Shown here piece by piece: positions 10,963 through 20,293 of a stretch of 64,000 bases of DNA. The notes under the pieces were generated by a model. The model was not told the origin of the DNA, did not search any database, and worked only from the letters and a program-made list of their open reading frames with translations. The DNA is from Halioglobus japonicus (GTDB lineage Bacteria > Pseudomonadota > Gammaproteobacteria > Pseudomonadales > Halieaceae). Each line of letters opens with the position of its first letter. The first letter of the stretch is position 1. A program made the position numbers and the translations under genes. The stretch is from the NCBI RefSeq assembly GCF_001983995.1, contig NZ_CP019450.1, positions 2,170,001-2,234,000 of the forward strand, given 5' to 3'.

Positions 10963-12340
10963 AGGCTTGTTCAAGAATGTCTCGTGCTTCTAGCAGGTCA
11001 GTAATGTATTGCTCGGTGCCGCCAGCGTAAGCGACGCCGTTTTGGGTGCCGTCAGGCAGTACCGGAGCATCGCCCATCAGGGCCAGCGCAGTTTTCAGGC
11101 TGTTCAGGTTAATGCCCTGTACATCGCCGGTACGAAAGGGAGAGCGCGGGTTGAACTGCAGTCCTAATGCGAAGCCTTTCATTTCCGCCCAGTGTTTGGC
11201 CAGATCAGTGAAGTTGGCTTCATCAGCAAATTGGCCGTTGGAGAAGTTGTTCATATCACCGATGACGTCGTTGATGTAGTGCACAACGGTTGCTGAGATG
11301 CACTTTTCCCACACTACAGAGGCCTGCTTGGCCATGGCATCAATGAGCACCACCTCGGTGTTGCCCATTGTGCCCAGGTTGGCGGCGGCGTTCAGCGCAA
11401 AGCGGCCGTAGAAGAATGCGTTGAATACGTCGGTGGTAAAATCGGTGGGGTTCGTGTTGCCGGCCGTACCCAGATCGCGCTTGGCGCAGTTGGTGGAGTT
11501 GCCGAAGTTGTATTCACCCATCAGGTCAATAACGCCGTCGCCATTGCGATCGTTGTATCCCGCGAATTCGGGACGGCCGCCTTTCTGGGCGAGTTCAGTG
11601 TCAGTGTAATCAGGGTAGTTGCGGGCGGCGCCGAAGTAGCCAAATGCCTCATCCCAATTGTGGCCACCTTCAGTGTAGCCCTGGCCTTCTTCCTGCACAT
11701 TGGTTGCGCGGAAATCGGTCATCAGGTAGTCGCCTGTACCCTGTGAAAACGCCACAGCACCCAGCAGGAATTTCTGGATCAGCTGACGATAGTCGTGACC
11801 TTCAGGACTGATGTATGGCGTAGTGATAGAGGCGGGGCCACCTGCGGTGACAAGGTTGATGGCGGCAGACTTGGCTTCTGCATCAACTTCTGCGAAGAAG
11901 TAGTCAACCAGTTCTTCCGGAGTAGGGTCTGCGTCCATGCCCAGTTCCCAGCCGAAAAACTCGCCATTAATCAACGCAGGGTCGTTGCCTGCGATTTTTC
12001 CAGACAGGTTTTTACCGGAAGAGATGCCACCGTAAGTGCCGTCCTGCAGCAGGCTTTCGCCGTCGATGGCAAAGCTGTGCATCAGGCCGTCGGAGGTGCC
12101 GCCATCGTAGTCAAAATAGAAGTTGAGCTGGCTGGCGACATTGATATTGCCGGCAACAGGGCGCGCGGGCAGGGCGAGAATTTCGTCCACCAGGTCTTCG
12201 ATCAGTACGTGGCGCTTGGTCTGCCCCGAGTAGGAAACGGCGCTGCCACTGTCGAAAGCGCTCTCGAAGTCGTATTTACAGCCGGTGGCCAGTAGAACGG
12301 CGGCAGACAGTGCTGCCGTGCGTTTGACGATTGAAGTCAT
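10928..12340 (-). CDS. DUF4856 domain lipoprotein
   Basis: 470 aa exported lipoprotein of the DUF4856 family; its biochemical role is unknown. The N-terminus is a signal peptide with lipobox ATGC at residues 18-21. Further on are YDGGTSDG near residue 75, HNWDEAFGYFG in the middle (a family hallmark) and YNDRNGDGVIDLMGEYNFG, an EF-hand-like acidic loop. Proteins of this family are often found beside imelysins and TonB receptors. As the first gene downstream of the Fur box, it is probably made under iron limitation. Confidence 0.82.
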   Translation of the reverse strand: MTSIVKRTAALSAAVLLATGCKYDFESAFDSGSAVSYSGQTKRHVLIEDLVDEILALPARPVAGNINVASQLNFYFDYDGGTSDGLMHSFAIDGESLLQDGTYGGISSGKNLSGKIAGNDPALINGEFFGWELGMDADPTPEELVDYFFAEVDAEAKSAAINLVTAGGPASITTPYISPEGHDYRQLIQKFLLGAVAFSQGTGDYLMTDFRATNVQEEGQGYTEGGHNWDEAFGYFGAARNYPDYTDTELAQKGGRPEFAGYNDRNGDGVIDLMGEYNFGNSTNCAKRDLGTAGNTNPTDFTTDVFNAFFYGRFALNAAANLGTMGNTEVVLIDAMAKQASVVWEKCISATVVHYINDVIGDMNNFSNGQFADEANFTDLAKHWAEMKGFALGLQFNPRSPFRTGDVQGINLNSLKTALALMGDAPVLPDGTQNGVAYAGGTEQYITDLLEARDILEQAYEFDPENVANW

Positions 12341-12415
12341 GTTATATCCCTGGTTGGTGTTGTATGCGCCTACCTTAACGGTATGACGAGATCAGGCCGC
12401 TAAAGATAATAAAAA

Positions 12416-12430
12416 CGAGAATGATTATCA
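12416..12430 (-). promoter_or_regulatory. Candidate Fur box upstream of DUF4856-imelysin-TonB operon
   Basis: On the minus strand the 15-mer reads TGATAATCATTCTCG. It matches 13 of 15 positions of the palindromic Fur core TGATAAT-N-ATTATCA. It lies 76-90 bases upstream of the DUF4856 start in AT-rich DNA, between that gene and the end of the cytochrome gene. Position and the iron-linked gene content downstream support Fur repression. Confidence 0.7.
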
Positions 12431-12497
12431 ACATTAATGGTGTAAATACCTGAAAAAAGCAAGATTGAGTTTGGACTAAACCCAGACGGACAGGCGC

Positions 12498-15400
12498 TTA
12501 AAGTGCATTAAACCCCGTGCCGGGTGGAACGCAGGTAAATGTCAGCGCCTGCCCTGGCTGCTTGGCTAATTGTTTTACCGCGCCAATGGTCAGTGGGGCG
12601 GCCTCAGGATCTCCCAGATGGAAGAAGCCATCGCGGCGGAGCAAGGCCGCTTGCGCCTGCCCTTCAATAACACCCTGGGCGAGAAGATCGCACTCGGGTC
12701 GTGCCGTGGATGCAAGCGCGCGCTCAATGAGCAGGTCGAGCCGCGCGGAGGCGGTGATATAGCGCCCGCTGCCGTCGACGGTGACCTGCTGGCCGACCAC
12801 GGGCGCAAGATTGCTGTCCGAAGCCATCACGAAATCGATAATCGCGAAGCGGCGTTCATCGTTATTGAAGAGATTGAATTGGATCGCAGAGAAAAAGTTG
12901 TCGAGCGTGTCCAGGGCCCCGTCGTGCAGGTAGCCAAAGCCACGCACCTGATCGCCCATGAAGGGTGAGGGGGCCACGAATCCGCCGGGCGACAGCCCAA
13001 ACATACCGACCTTGGTATAGAGATTGCGGAAGTGGGGGACCTTGAAGTCCTCAGTAATACCGGGGCCCTCATCACTGACTTCGCCGCCGGTGCCAAACTG
13101 GTTTTGCAGCGGGTTGAGTGTGTGACAGTCGTTACACACCAGTTCACCACCGGTCGTAATTTCATTGAAGTAAATGTGCTCGCCCAGCTCCTGGGATGCT
13201 GTGAGGCTGTTGTCCAGTGCCCGCAACGGATTGGGGGGTGACATCAGGGTGAGGGCGAAATCCGTGAACGCCTGCAGGTCGGATTCATCGAGTTCTTCCT
13301 CGCGCCCCAGCAGCCCGACGAATGCGCCGCGGAATTCCTTGAAGGCGGCGGCCTCAACTGATTCCAGCTGCCCGTTCACCATTACCCGGTTGGTACCCGT
13401 GCGATCGCCGCGCCAGTGCATCGGGCCGGAGTCGTTAATGCCCCGGAATGTCTGGGTGGTCATTGGCCCTTTCATGGGGTGGAAGGTGGCCCCCGGGTCC
13501 GGCACGCCGGTGCGGGCGAAGTTGAGGGGGTTGGGAACCACCTCCTCGTCAGGGTTGCCCAGGTCCCAGGCCAGGTGATCAGTATCGCCGAAGATGTGGC
13601 AGGCGGCGCAGGAAGTGGTGCCATTGCTGGAGGTGAGCGTGGCGTCATACAGGAACGGGCGACCGCGGCGAATATGGTCGGGCTCGGGATTCGCCATGGC
13701 GACGCTGGAGGCGATGTTAAGCGACTGCGTGTCGACGACGGCAATGCTGTTGTCGTATCTGGCAAGTACATACAAATAGCGCCCGGCTGCGTCCAGCGCC
13801 AACCCGGTGGGGCCGCCCCCTGGTATGGTCACCTGGTCGGAAGCCGCTGGCTGATACCCTTGCGCCAATGCATCCGTCTCGATAGCCGCAACCTTGTTGG
13901 AGCCCATGGCTGCAATGAAGACTTGCTCGCCATCGGGGGATACTGCAATGCCTACCGGCTGGGCGAGGCTCAGGGCTTTGTCAGCGGGCGCAATAGCGGA
14001 TCCTTGCGGCAGGCTGTAATCGACGTGTGGGTTCAGGTCGACGGCCTGCACCTCGCGGGCTGCGTTGATGACACTGATGCGACTGTCGGCGATATGGCCG
14101 CGCACCGTGGCGCTGATGGTGCCGGGCCCTTCAAAGCGCACTTCATTACGGGCTTCGGTATTGGTGACATACAGCTCTTGGCGTACCGGGTTAAAGGCCA
14201 TGTTGAACAGGGTGGTACCCACGCCACTGGCACGATTAATTTCCACCGGCGTAGCAGCATTGGCGTTAATCTCGAAGACATCGTAATCGGGGAGTGAAAA
14301 GCGCATCCGGTCGCTGAAGTCGGTGCCGGCCTCGTCTACCCAGGCCTGGCCGTCGTATTTGACGATGAGACCGGTGGCGGGCTGCGGGTCGCCGTGAACA
14401 TCTGCCTGCGGTGCTGCTTTGGCAGTATCGACAGCCGGTGCGTTCATCAGTGTGGTGGTCTGGTTGCCTGAAGCAAATACCGCTGCATAGACACGGCTAC
14501 CGCTGGCGTTGGTGGCCAGGGCGCGCGGTACGTCGCCGAACAGGTTGATCAGGGTGAGCGGCAGGCCCTGGTTGAGGTAGTCCTCGCTGCTGCGATCAAA
14601 TACCCATACGTCGGCCCTGGGTAGCCCCGGGGTACGATATTCTTCCAACGGGTAGCCGGTATTCTGGCCGCGTCTTGCGCTGGTGATGAAGGCGCGATTG
14701 CCACCGGGTCCGGCAAACACGATGTCACGGGGCTCATCGCCTACCTGCAGTGTGCGTACCACCTGGGGCATCTCGTCAGACAAATCGATCACACTGACAG
14801 AGTCGGACAGGTGGTTGACCACCCATACCTCGCCGTTGTCTGGGGCGGCCACGGCGATCGGTTCCAGGCCCACGGGGACGGTCGCCTCAAAGGTCAGCTG
14901 GTTGCCGCTGACGGCGTAAATTTCCAGCGTATTGGCCGGGGTGTTGGTGGCGAACAGCCGGTTGCCATCCGGTGAGAGGGCCAGCGGACGTACCTGGCCA
15001 CTTTCAAAGTTGACGAATTCGTCACTCTGGGCGGGGCTGCCGCTGAAGGTGGCCGCCACTTGTATCTCCTCGCTCCCCGCAGCGATAACACAGGTGGTGC
15101 CTGCGGCACCAGCACAGGCGCCACTCCAGCCGTTAAAGGTATACCCTGTGATCGGTGTGGCGGTGAGCGTTACCTGGGTGCCAGTGGCGTAGGCCGCAGC
15201 GCAATCGACGGCGCAGTCAAGGCGGTTATCCGCTGAACTGACGATGCCACCTATGGCAGGGAATACCTGGAGAACCGCACCGGGACCTGCTTGAAAGTGG
15301 GCCCGCACCTCGAAGTCACTGGAGGTCGCTCCGATGCTGACGTTGCAGCTTGGTGCGGCACCTGTACAGGCGCCGCTCCAGCCGAGGAATTGCTGGCCGT

Positions 15401-15596
15401 TGCTCGGCTCGGCATACAGGACTTCGGTTTCCGGTTGGGGCGAGCCGTACCAGCCCTGGCAGCGGCCGCCACTGTTTTGGCAATTGATCTTGCCGGAATC
15501 TGACGTCACGGTTCCACCGCCATCAACGGCGACATCCAGTCGACAGGCACTGAGGGAAACGATGGCGATGAGGGGCAGAAATCTCAGAATAGGCAT
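12498..15596 (-). CDS. Exported lipoprotein with beta-propeller and di-heme cytochrome c region
   Basis: 1032 aa from ATG 15596; a GTG 9 bases upstream is the alternative. Signal peptide and lipobox (SLSAC) come first. Residues about 25-190 hold two repeats of the InlB/GW-loop kind (FLGWSGACTG, FNGWSGACAG). Residues about 200-640 are YVTN-type propeller repeats (ALSPDGNRLFATN, GIAVSPDGEQVFI). The C-terminal third has two c-type heme sites, CAACH near 664 and CNDCH near 822, with the MHWRGDR motif of di-heme peroxidase/oxidoreductase-like proteins. It likely sits on the outer membrane or in the periplasm and passes electrons. It ends 68 bases before the Fur box of the next operon; a role in iron redox is an inference from this position. 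Confidence 0.82.
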   Translation of the reverse strand: MPILRFLPLIAIVSLSACRLDVAVDGGGTVTSDSGKINCQNSGGRCQGWYGSPQPETEVLYAEPSNGQQFLGWSGACTGAAPSCNVSIGATSSDFEVRAHFQAGPGAVLQVFPAIGGIVSSADNRLDCAVDCAAAYATGTQVTLTATPITGYTFNGWSGACAGAAGTTCVIAAGSEEIQVAATFSGSPAQSDEFVNFESGQVRPLALSPDGNRLFATNTPANTLEIYAVSGNQLTFEATVPVGLEPIAVAAPDNGEVWVVNHLSDSVSVIDLSDEMPQVVRTLQVGDEPRDIVFAGPGGNRAFITSARRGQNTGYPLEEYRTPGLPRADVWVFDRSSEDYLNQGLPLTLINLFGDVPRALATNASGSRVYAAVFASGNQTTTLMNAPAVDTAKAAPQADVHGDPQPATGLIVKYDGQAWVDEAGTDFSDRMRFSLPDYDVFEINANAATPVEINRASGVGTTLFNMAFNPVRQELYVTNTEARNEVRFEGPGTISATVRGHIADSRISVINAAREVQAVDLNPHVDYSLPQGSAIAPADKALSLAQPVGIAVSPDGEQVFIAAMGSNKVAAIETDALAQGYQPAASDQVTIPGGGPTGLALDAAGRYLYVLARYDNSIAVVDTQSLNIASSVAMANPEPDHIRRGRPFLYDATLTSSNGTTSCAACHIFGDTDHLAWDLGNPDEEVVPNPLNFARTGVPDPGATFHPMKGPMTTQTFRGINDSGPMHWRGDRTGTNRVMVNGQLESVEAAAFKEFRGAFVGLLGREEELDESDLQAFTDFALTLMSPPNPLRALDNSLTASQELGEHIYFNEITTGGELVCNDCHTLNPLQNQFGTGGEVSDEGPGITEDFKVPHFRNLYTKVGMFGLSPGGFVAPSPFMGDQVRGFGYLHDGALDTLDNFFSAIQFNLFNNDERRFAIIDFVMASDSNLAPVVGQQVTVDGSGRYITASARLDLLIERALASTARPECDLLAQGVIEGQAQAALLRRDGFFHLGDPEAAPLTIGAVKQLAKQPGQALTFTCVPPGTGFNAL

Positions 15597-15608
15597 AGGT
15601 GACACGGG

Positions 15609-16010
15609 CTAAATGTGAAGAATGACTCTGCGGCTGCCATGATGATGGCGGTGCTCCCAGAGAAAAATCCCTTGCCACGTGCCGAGCATGAGCTCGCCGC
15701 GCTGAAAGGGGATGCTGATTTGGGTGGCGGTGAGGGCACTTTTAATGTGCGCTGGCATATCGTCAGCGCCCTCGAGGGTATGGGTGTAGAGTGAATCGTG
15801 TTCCGGGACCAGCCGGTTCATCCAGTTTTCAAGGTCGATCCGCGCTGAGTCGTCGTAGTTTTCCTGGATGAGTAGGGAGGCGGATGTGTGCTGGATAAAT
15901 AGCGTGCACAATCCTTCGTCGACGCCGGATTTAGCGATGACGGGGTGAACCTGCGACGTGAAGGCATGCAGGCCCCGGCCGGTCACATGAACGGTGAGTT
16001 CCTGAATCAC
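15609..16010 (-). CDS. YjbQ family protein (UPF0047)
   Basis: 133 aa, full length for this widespread family of small trimeric metal-binding proteins with weak thiamine-phosphate synthase activity. Motifs seen are LFIQHTSASLLIQENYD and MLGTWQGIFLWEHRHH, including the conserved histidines. The stop lies just upstream of the cytochrome lipoprotein start, so the two could share a transcript, though they have no evident functional link. Confidence 0.9.
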   Translation of the reverse strand: MIQELTVHVTGRGLHAFTSQVHPVIAKSGVDEGLCTLFIQHTSASLLIQENYDDSARIDLENWMNRLVPEHDSLYTHTLEGADDMPAHIKSALTATQISIPFQRGELMLGTWQGIFLWEHRHHHGSRRVILHI

Positions 16011-16264
16011 AACGTGCTGGTGCCCCTTAGCGATCGAATAGTCTGCATACTAACCTGCCTCAATTACGCAAAACAATGCGCGCGGGGGAATGTGGTGCGG
16101 TATTTGGCGCGCCACTGTGCCTTGTCCGAATTGTGTAGCGTTAGCTGCATATCTTTGTAAACCAATCGCAGAAACCGTCGCCAGCGGAGCGGCATCGGCT
16201 GGCCCCGGACGCCAATTCAGCGATAGGGTGTTTCTTCAAGCCAATAACATAGGATAATGAGCGT

Positions 16265-17140
16265 ATGCAGGACTTCAGTAACAAGGTCGCCGTGGTCACC
16301 GGTGGAGCGTCAGGAATTGGGCGGTCAATCGTCAAGGAATTGCTGGCCGCGGGTGCTCGCGTGGTCGTCGGCGATGTGGAGCAGGGCGCGCTGGATAAAG
16401 TGCTGGCCGAGTTTGAAGGCGCTGGCGAGATTAGTGGTGTTGTCACCGATGTTTCCAGTCAGGCCTCCGTCAATGCCCTGGCTGACAGTGTGTATGAGCG
16501 CTACGGCGTGTGCCACCTCTTATTTAACAATGCCGGCGTAGCAGCACCTTCCGCCAATGTCTGGGAAACCACCGAGAATGACTGGACCTGGGTGCATGGT
16601 GTGAACGTGGGCGGGGTAATGAACGGGATTCGCGCTTTCGTACCGCGTATGATCGAAGGTGGTGAAGAGGGCCATATTATTAACACCTCGTCCGGCGACG
16701 GCGGTATCTCACCGCTGCCCTACCAGTCCGTCTATGCCTCGAGCAAGGCTGCCGTATCGTGTATCAGCGAATGCCTGGCGGCGCAGCTGCAGAGCGAGGA
16801 GACCAAGCTCGGCGCATCGATCTTCTATCCCTCGGGCGGTTTGCTGGACACAGGTATCTGGACAACCGACCGCAACCGACCGCAGGAACTGGCGCGTGAG
16901 AAGCCTTATGATCCGGTGCCCACCGTGGCCGATTTCAAGGTGGCCATGGAGGCTGCCGGGGTGACGCTTGAGGTACAGGATCTGGACGAGCTGGCACGCT
17001 ATCTGCTGCAGGGTATTCGCGAGAAGCGTTTCGTCATCATGATAGGCGTGGAGGAAGCAGAGGCGACATTACAGGAACGCGCCGCTCGCATTGGCCGCGC
17101 TGAACTGCCCATCGATCTTGCGGAGATCCCGCAGTTGTGA
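16265..17140 (+). CDS. Short-chain dehydrogenase/reductase
   Basis: 291 aa classical SDR. The nucleotide-binding motif TGGASGIG is at residues 13-20, NNAG follows near 90, and the active-site set is Ser (NTSSGDGG) with YASSK. The substrate is not evident; the family includes many alcohol/ketone oxidoreductases. Its TGA overlaps the GTG start of the next gene (GTGA), which implies translational coupling to the YaiI-family gene. The 254 bases upstream contain no gene and presumably hold its promoter. Confidence 0.88.
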   Translation: MQDFSNKVAVVTGGASGIGRSIVKELLAAGARVVVGDVEQGALDKVLAEFEGAGEISGVVTDVSSQASVNALADSVYERYGVCHLLFNNAGVAAPSANVWETTENDWTWVHGVNVGGVMNGIRAFVPRMIEGGEEGHIINTSSGDGGISPLPYQSVYASSKAAVSCISECLAAQLQSEETKLGASIFYPSGGLLDTGIWTTDRNRPQELAREKPYDPVPTVADFKVAMEAAGVTLEVQDLDELARYLLQGIREKRFVIMIGVEEAEATLQERAARIGRAELPIDLAEIPQL

Positions 17141-17595
17141 GTCTGACGATCTGGGTAGACGCGGATGCTTGTCCAAAGGTGATCAGGGATATTCTGTGTC
17201 GCGCCGCCCAGCGGGTTGAATGCCCGTTGGTGTTCGTGGCCAACCACCTGATCCCCGTTCCCGCGTCTCCCTGGATCACTGCTCGCCAGGTGGCATCGGG
17301 TTTCGATGTCGCCGATGACTATATTGCCCAGCAAGTCCAGGCTGGTGACCTGGTGATTACTTCTGATATTCCGCTGGCGGCGGAAGTCATCGAGAAGGGC
17401 GCGGGGGTGCTGTCGTCCCGGGGCGAGCAATTTACCGCCAATAACATTCGCCAACGTCTCAATATGCGCGATTTCATGGACACCATGCGCGCTTCTGCGG
17501 TCGAAGTTCGGGGTGGCCCGCCCGCGCTGGGCGAGCGTGATAAGATGGAATTCGCCAATGCTTTGGATCGCTACCTGGCAAAGCACCGCAGGTAA
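17137..17595 (+). CDS. YaiI/YqxD family protein (UPF0178)
   Basis: 152 aa protein of the UPF0178 family, which has a PIN-like/NYN nuclease-type fold; its function is not established. The N-terminal acidic motif WVDADACPK and the later [15 protein letters not shown] carry the conserved aspartates. The start is GTG at 17137 overlapping the preceding SDR stop. The C-terminal [15 protein letters not shown] is also a family hallmark. Confidence 0.9.
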   Translation: MSLTIWVDADACPKVIRDILCRAAQRVECPLVFVANHLIPVPASPWITARQVASGFDVADDYIAQQVQAGDLVITSDIPLAAEVIEKGAGVLSSRGEQFTANNIRQRLNMRDFMDTMRASAVEVRGGPPALGERDKMEFANALDRYLAKHRR

Positions 17596-17643
17596 TTCAG
17601 GTTAGTTTCTGCTAGTATCCGCGCCCCGCAAGAGACCCGGAAC

Positions 17644-18243
17644 ATGAAACAGACAATCGCAAGGAAATTGCTGGCCTGGATGGGCTGGAGCCTGGAAGGG
17701 GCCAAGCCTGTCCACGAGCGCTATGTACTTATCGCTGCACCGCATACATCCAACTGGGATTTTCCCCTGATGCTGCTGTTCGCGGCGGCATTTGACATCA
17801 AAATTCAATGGATGGCCAAGCACAGCCTGTTCCGCCCACCTATGGGCTGGGTGATGCGTGGCCTGGGCGGTCTGCCGATCAATCGCAAGAGCAGTAATGG
17901 TGTGGTTTGTGCGATGGCCGAGGCTCTGACCAAGGCGCGTGAACTGGTGTTGGTTGTGCCCGCAGAGGGTACCCGGGACCGGGTGGGATACTGGAAATCC
18001 GGCTTCTACCACATTGCCCGCCAGGCCAACGTGCCCATCGTGCCTTCCATGCTTGATTTTGGTCGCAAGCGCGGTGGGTTTGGCGCCGGCATTATGCCCA
18101 CCGGTGATGTGAAACTGGATATGGATTACTTCCGCGATTTTTATGCCGAGGCCAAAGGCAAGTTCCCTGAAAAAATGGGTCCGATTCGCCTGCGCGAGGA
18201 AGACCCCGTCGAGGAGCACACACCGCCGCGCGCCGCTGCCTGA
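17644..18243 (+). CDS. 1-acyl-glycerol-3-phosphate acyltransferase-like protein
   Basis: 199 aa PlsC-type acyltransferase. The HX4D catalytic motif is PHTSNWDF near residue 33; the second motif PAEGTRDR near 108 replaces the usual FPEGTRS. Most of the protein is the acyltransferase core, and only a short N-terminal amphipathic stretch precedes it. Similar short proteins are often annotated as lysophospholipid acyltransferases, but the acceptor here is not known. Confidence 0.85.
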   Translation: MKQTIARKLLAWMGWSLEGAKPVHERYVLIAAPHTSNWDFPLMLLFAAAFDIKIQWMAKHSLFRPPMGWVMRGLGGLPINRKSSNGVVCAMAEALTKARELVLVVPAEGTRDRVGYWKSGFYHIARQANVPIVPSMLDFGRKRGGFGAGIMPTGDVKLDMDYFRDFYAEAKGKFPEKMGPIRLREEDPVEEHTPPRAAA

Positions 18244-18270
18244 GCGCTATCACCTGAAGGAATCCTGTCG

Positions 18271-18873
18271 ATGAAACCCGCGCGTTGGCACAGCCTGATC
18301 GGGCTGCTGATGTCCATACCTCTGCTGCTCTGGGCCTTTACCGGGGCCGTGTTCCTGACCAAGCCCGGCTACGAAGGCGCCTACGAACAACTCGCTCCCA
18401 AACTCTATCCCATCGAACAGGCACTGACGCTTCCCCCCGGCTCGCAGTGGGAGCACTTTCAGCTACTGCGCACCATACTGGGATATCACCTGATCGCCCA
18501 TCGCGGCGATCAAGTCAGTCACCTCGATCCGTACACCCTGCAGCTGATAGAGCCGCCCACAGACGAAGCGATAGCGCTGTTGGTCAAGGATGCCACCGAA
18601 CAAAACCGCTCCCGTTACGGAGAGATTATCTCGGTTGAAGATAGCGTTGTTACAACAGATACAGGGGTGGTCATAACCCTGGACTGGGATCGATTAAGCC
18701 TGAGGCAGCAGGGGAACGATTCACGGTGGTTGAATACGCTGTATAAAATACACTATCTGCAGTGGCTGGGAGATGCCACGGCGAACAAGGTATTTGGCGT
18801 TTTGGGACTGACGCTGTTATTCGGACTCATAGGACTAGGGCTGTACAGCTACGCAAGAAAGGGCCCTTCATAG
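18271..18873 (+). CDS. PepSY-associated membrane protein
   Basis: 200 aa with an N-terminal transmembrane helix (LIGLLMSIPLLLWAFTGAVF), a periplasmic PepSY-like segment (residues about 40-160, with HLDPYTLQL) and a C-terminal helix (GVLGLTLLFGLIGLGLYSY). Such proteins resemble shortened PiuB/PepSY-TM iron-reductase family members. It starts 28 bases after the acyltransferase stop in the same direction. Its role is unknown. Confidence 0.72.
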   Translation: MKPARWHSLIGLLMSIPLLLWAFTGAVFLTKPGYEGAYEQLAPKLYPIEQALTLPPGSQWEHFQLLRTILGYHLIAHRGDQVSHLDPYTLQLIEPPTDEAIALLVKDATEQNRSRYGEIISVEDSVVTTDTGVVITLDWDRLSLRQQGNDSRWLNTLYKIHYLQWLGDATANKVFGVLGLTLLFGLIGLGLYSYARKGPS

Positions 18874-19015
18874 TCTATGACTCAGCGAAGCCCAGCCCGT
18901 GTGGTCACTCAATAAGCATGGGCGGTGGTCTGACTTCCTGCCCAGAATCAGGGTAACCGCCGGTTTCGCACGAGTGCCAGGTGGATGAGTTGGCGGGCGA
19001 TGATAGATTGACAGC

Positions 19016-19444
19016 ATGAGTGAACACATCACACGGCTTCTCGCTATTGAAGAGATCAAGGCCCTGAAGGCGAAGTACTTCAGGTGTTTAGACACCAAGG
19101 ACTGGGAGGGTCTTGGCGAGTGCTTCTGCGATGATCTCGATGCAGATTTTACCGCCGCTCCCGGGCCCCATACCTCAAGCAGAGCTGAGTATCTCGCCAT
19201 GATTCAGAAGGCGCTCAAGTATGCCGAGACGGTGCATTACGGGCATATGCCTGAAATCACGGTGTTGGATGCGAGTGCTGCCCGCGGTGTCTGGGCAATG
19301 CAGGATATGGTAAAAATGCCTGCAATGACGCTGACCGGATTCGGTCATTATCACGAGGAGTATCGGCTTGAGGACGGGCAGTGGCGGATCAGCCGCATAC
19401 TCCTGACCCGCCTGATGCTGGATATGGAAGAGCGCTCAGCCTAG
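19016..19444 (+). CDS. SnoaL/NTF2-like protein
   Basis: 142 aa NTF2-like fold protein: [26 protein letters not shown] is the usual first helix pair, followed by the curved sheet ending [15 protein letters not shown]. Family members include steroid isomerases, dehydratases and ring-hydroxylating small subunits, so no reaction can be assigned. Its last 9 bases overlap the end of folE on the other strand. Confidence 0.78.
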   Translation: MSEHITRLLAIEEIKALKAKYFRCLDTKDWEGLGECFCDDLDADFTAAPGPHTSSRAEYLAMIQKALKYAETVHYGHMPEITVLDASAARGVWAMQDMVKMPAMTLTGFGHYHEEYRLEDGQWRISRILLTRLMLDMEERSA

Positions 19445-20113
19445 GAAGCTGCGGCGCTCATTGTCGTTGGTTCTGAACACGCCGCCCAGTGCCTGAGTGC
19501 GGGTCGATGAGCTGGCGTCCATAACGCCCCGCGATTTCACGCAGTAATGGGTGGCCTGCACCAGCACCGCTACGTCATCGGTTTCCAGTAGGGTTTGCAG
19601 GGCGACCTGAATCTGCCGGGTCAGTCGCTCCTGCACCTGCGGGCGGCGGGCAAAGAAGCGCACGAGGCGATTGATCTTGGACAAGCCAATAACGCGCTCG
19701 TTGGGCACATAGGCCACGCGGGCAAACCCATCGATGGTCACAAAGTGGTGTTCGCAGGTGGAGATGAGTTCAATATCATCAATCAGCACCATTTCATCCA
19801 CACCCATCTTGTTTTCGATGGAGGAAATCTTGGGAAATGTGCCGTAGTCCAGCCCGGCAAACAAATCATTGAGGTACATGCTGGCCATGCGGTGGGGTGT
19901 TTCGCTCAGGCTGTCATCGCGCAGGTCCAGGCCGAGCACGTTCATGATGTCGGTGAACGATTGCTGCAGGCGTTTGTACTGTTCTTCAGAGCTGAGCCCG
20001 TTGGCTACCAGCGGAGTCTCCAGGCCGTGAGCAATCAGCGCCTCGCGTACGGCGAGTGCTTCAGGGGAGAAATCGGCTTCCCTGTTCAGGGCCGGGGAGG
20101 TAATCGCATTCAT
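19436..20113 (-). CDS. folE: GTP cyclohydrolase I FolE
   Basis: Zn-dependent conversion of GTP to dihydroneopterin triphosphate, the first step of folate and pterin synthesis. It is 225 aa. The zinc and catalytic motifs STCEHHFVT and [13 protein letters not shown] carry the Cys-His-Cys ligands, so this is the zinc-requiring type-I enzyme rather than the zinc-independent FolE2. [11 protein letters not shown] is the substrate-binding stretch. It stands alone and converges with the NTF2-like gene. Confidence 0.95.
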   Translation of the reverse strand: MNAITSPALNREADFSPEALAVREALIAHGLETPLVANGLSSEEQYKRLQQSFTDIMNVLGLDLRDDSLSETPHRMASMYLNDLFAGLDYGTFPKISSIENKMGVDEMVLIDDIELISTCEHHFVTIDGFARVAYVPNERVIGLSKINRLVRFFARRPQVQERLTRQIQVALQTLLETDDVAVLVQATHYCVKSRGVMDASSSTRTQALGGVFRTNDNERRSFLG

Positions 20114-20235
20114 GCTCGGGTCCTTAGTTTGTTTGTTTGAAGATACGCACTTCCACTGTAATCAGATTGCTGGATAACTGGGAAGAGCCCGGATTCTGCC
20201 TGTGGTTGCGTTGCTTGGCCACTATTTTATTGGCC

Positions 20236-20272
20236 AAAAAAAAAGCTCCCGGGGGAGTGACCACCCGGAAGC
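20236..20272 (-). terminator. Rho-independent terminator after chrR-like gene
   Basis: On the minus strand a GCTTCCGGG arm pairs with CCCGGGAGC (one mismatch) around a 10-base loop and is followed by nine T residues. It begins 22 bases past the anti-sigma gene stop, so it should end the sigma/anti-sigma transcript. Confidence 0.8.
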
Positions 20273-20293
20273 CTCGTGTGAAATCTGTAGCCG

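Noticed and set aside
13416..14297. Long plus-strand open frame of 293 codons opposite the cytochrome lipoprotein
   Set aside because: It is the complement of a clear coding region with heme and propeller motifs; composition is low-complexity and no family motif is present.
19436..20113. folE as a member of the zinc regulon
   Set aside because: It is the zinc-dependent FolE type and no copy of the shared palindrome lies upstream.
20221..20244. A-rich stretch as a possible promoter UP element for folE
   Set aside because: On the minus strand it is the T tract of a terminator hairpin for the anti-sigma gene.
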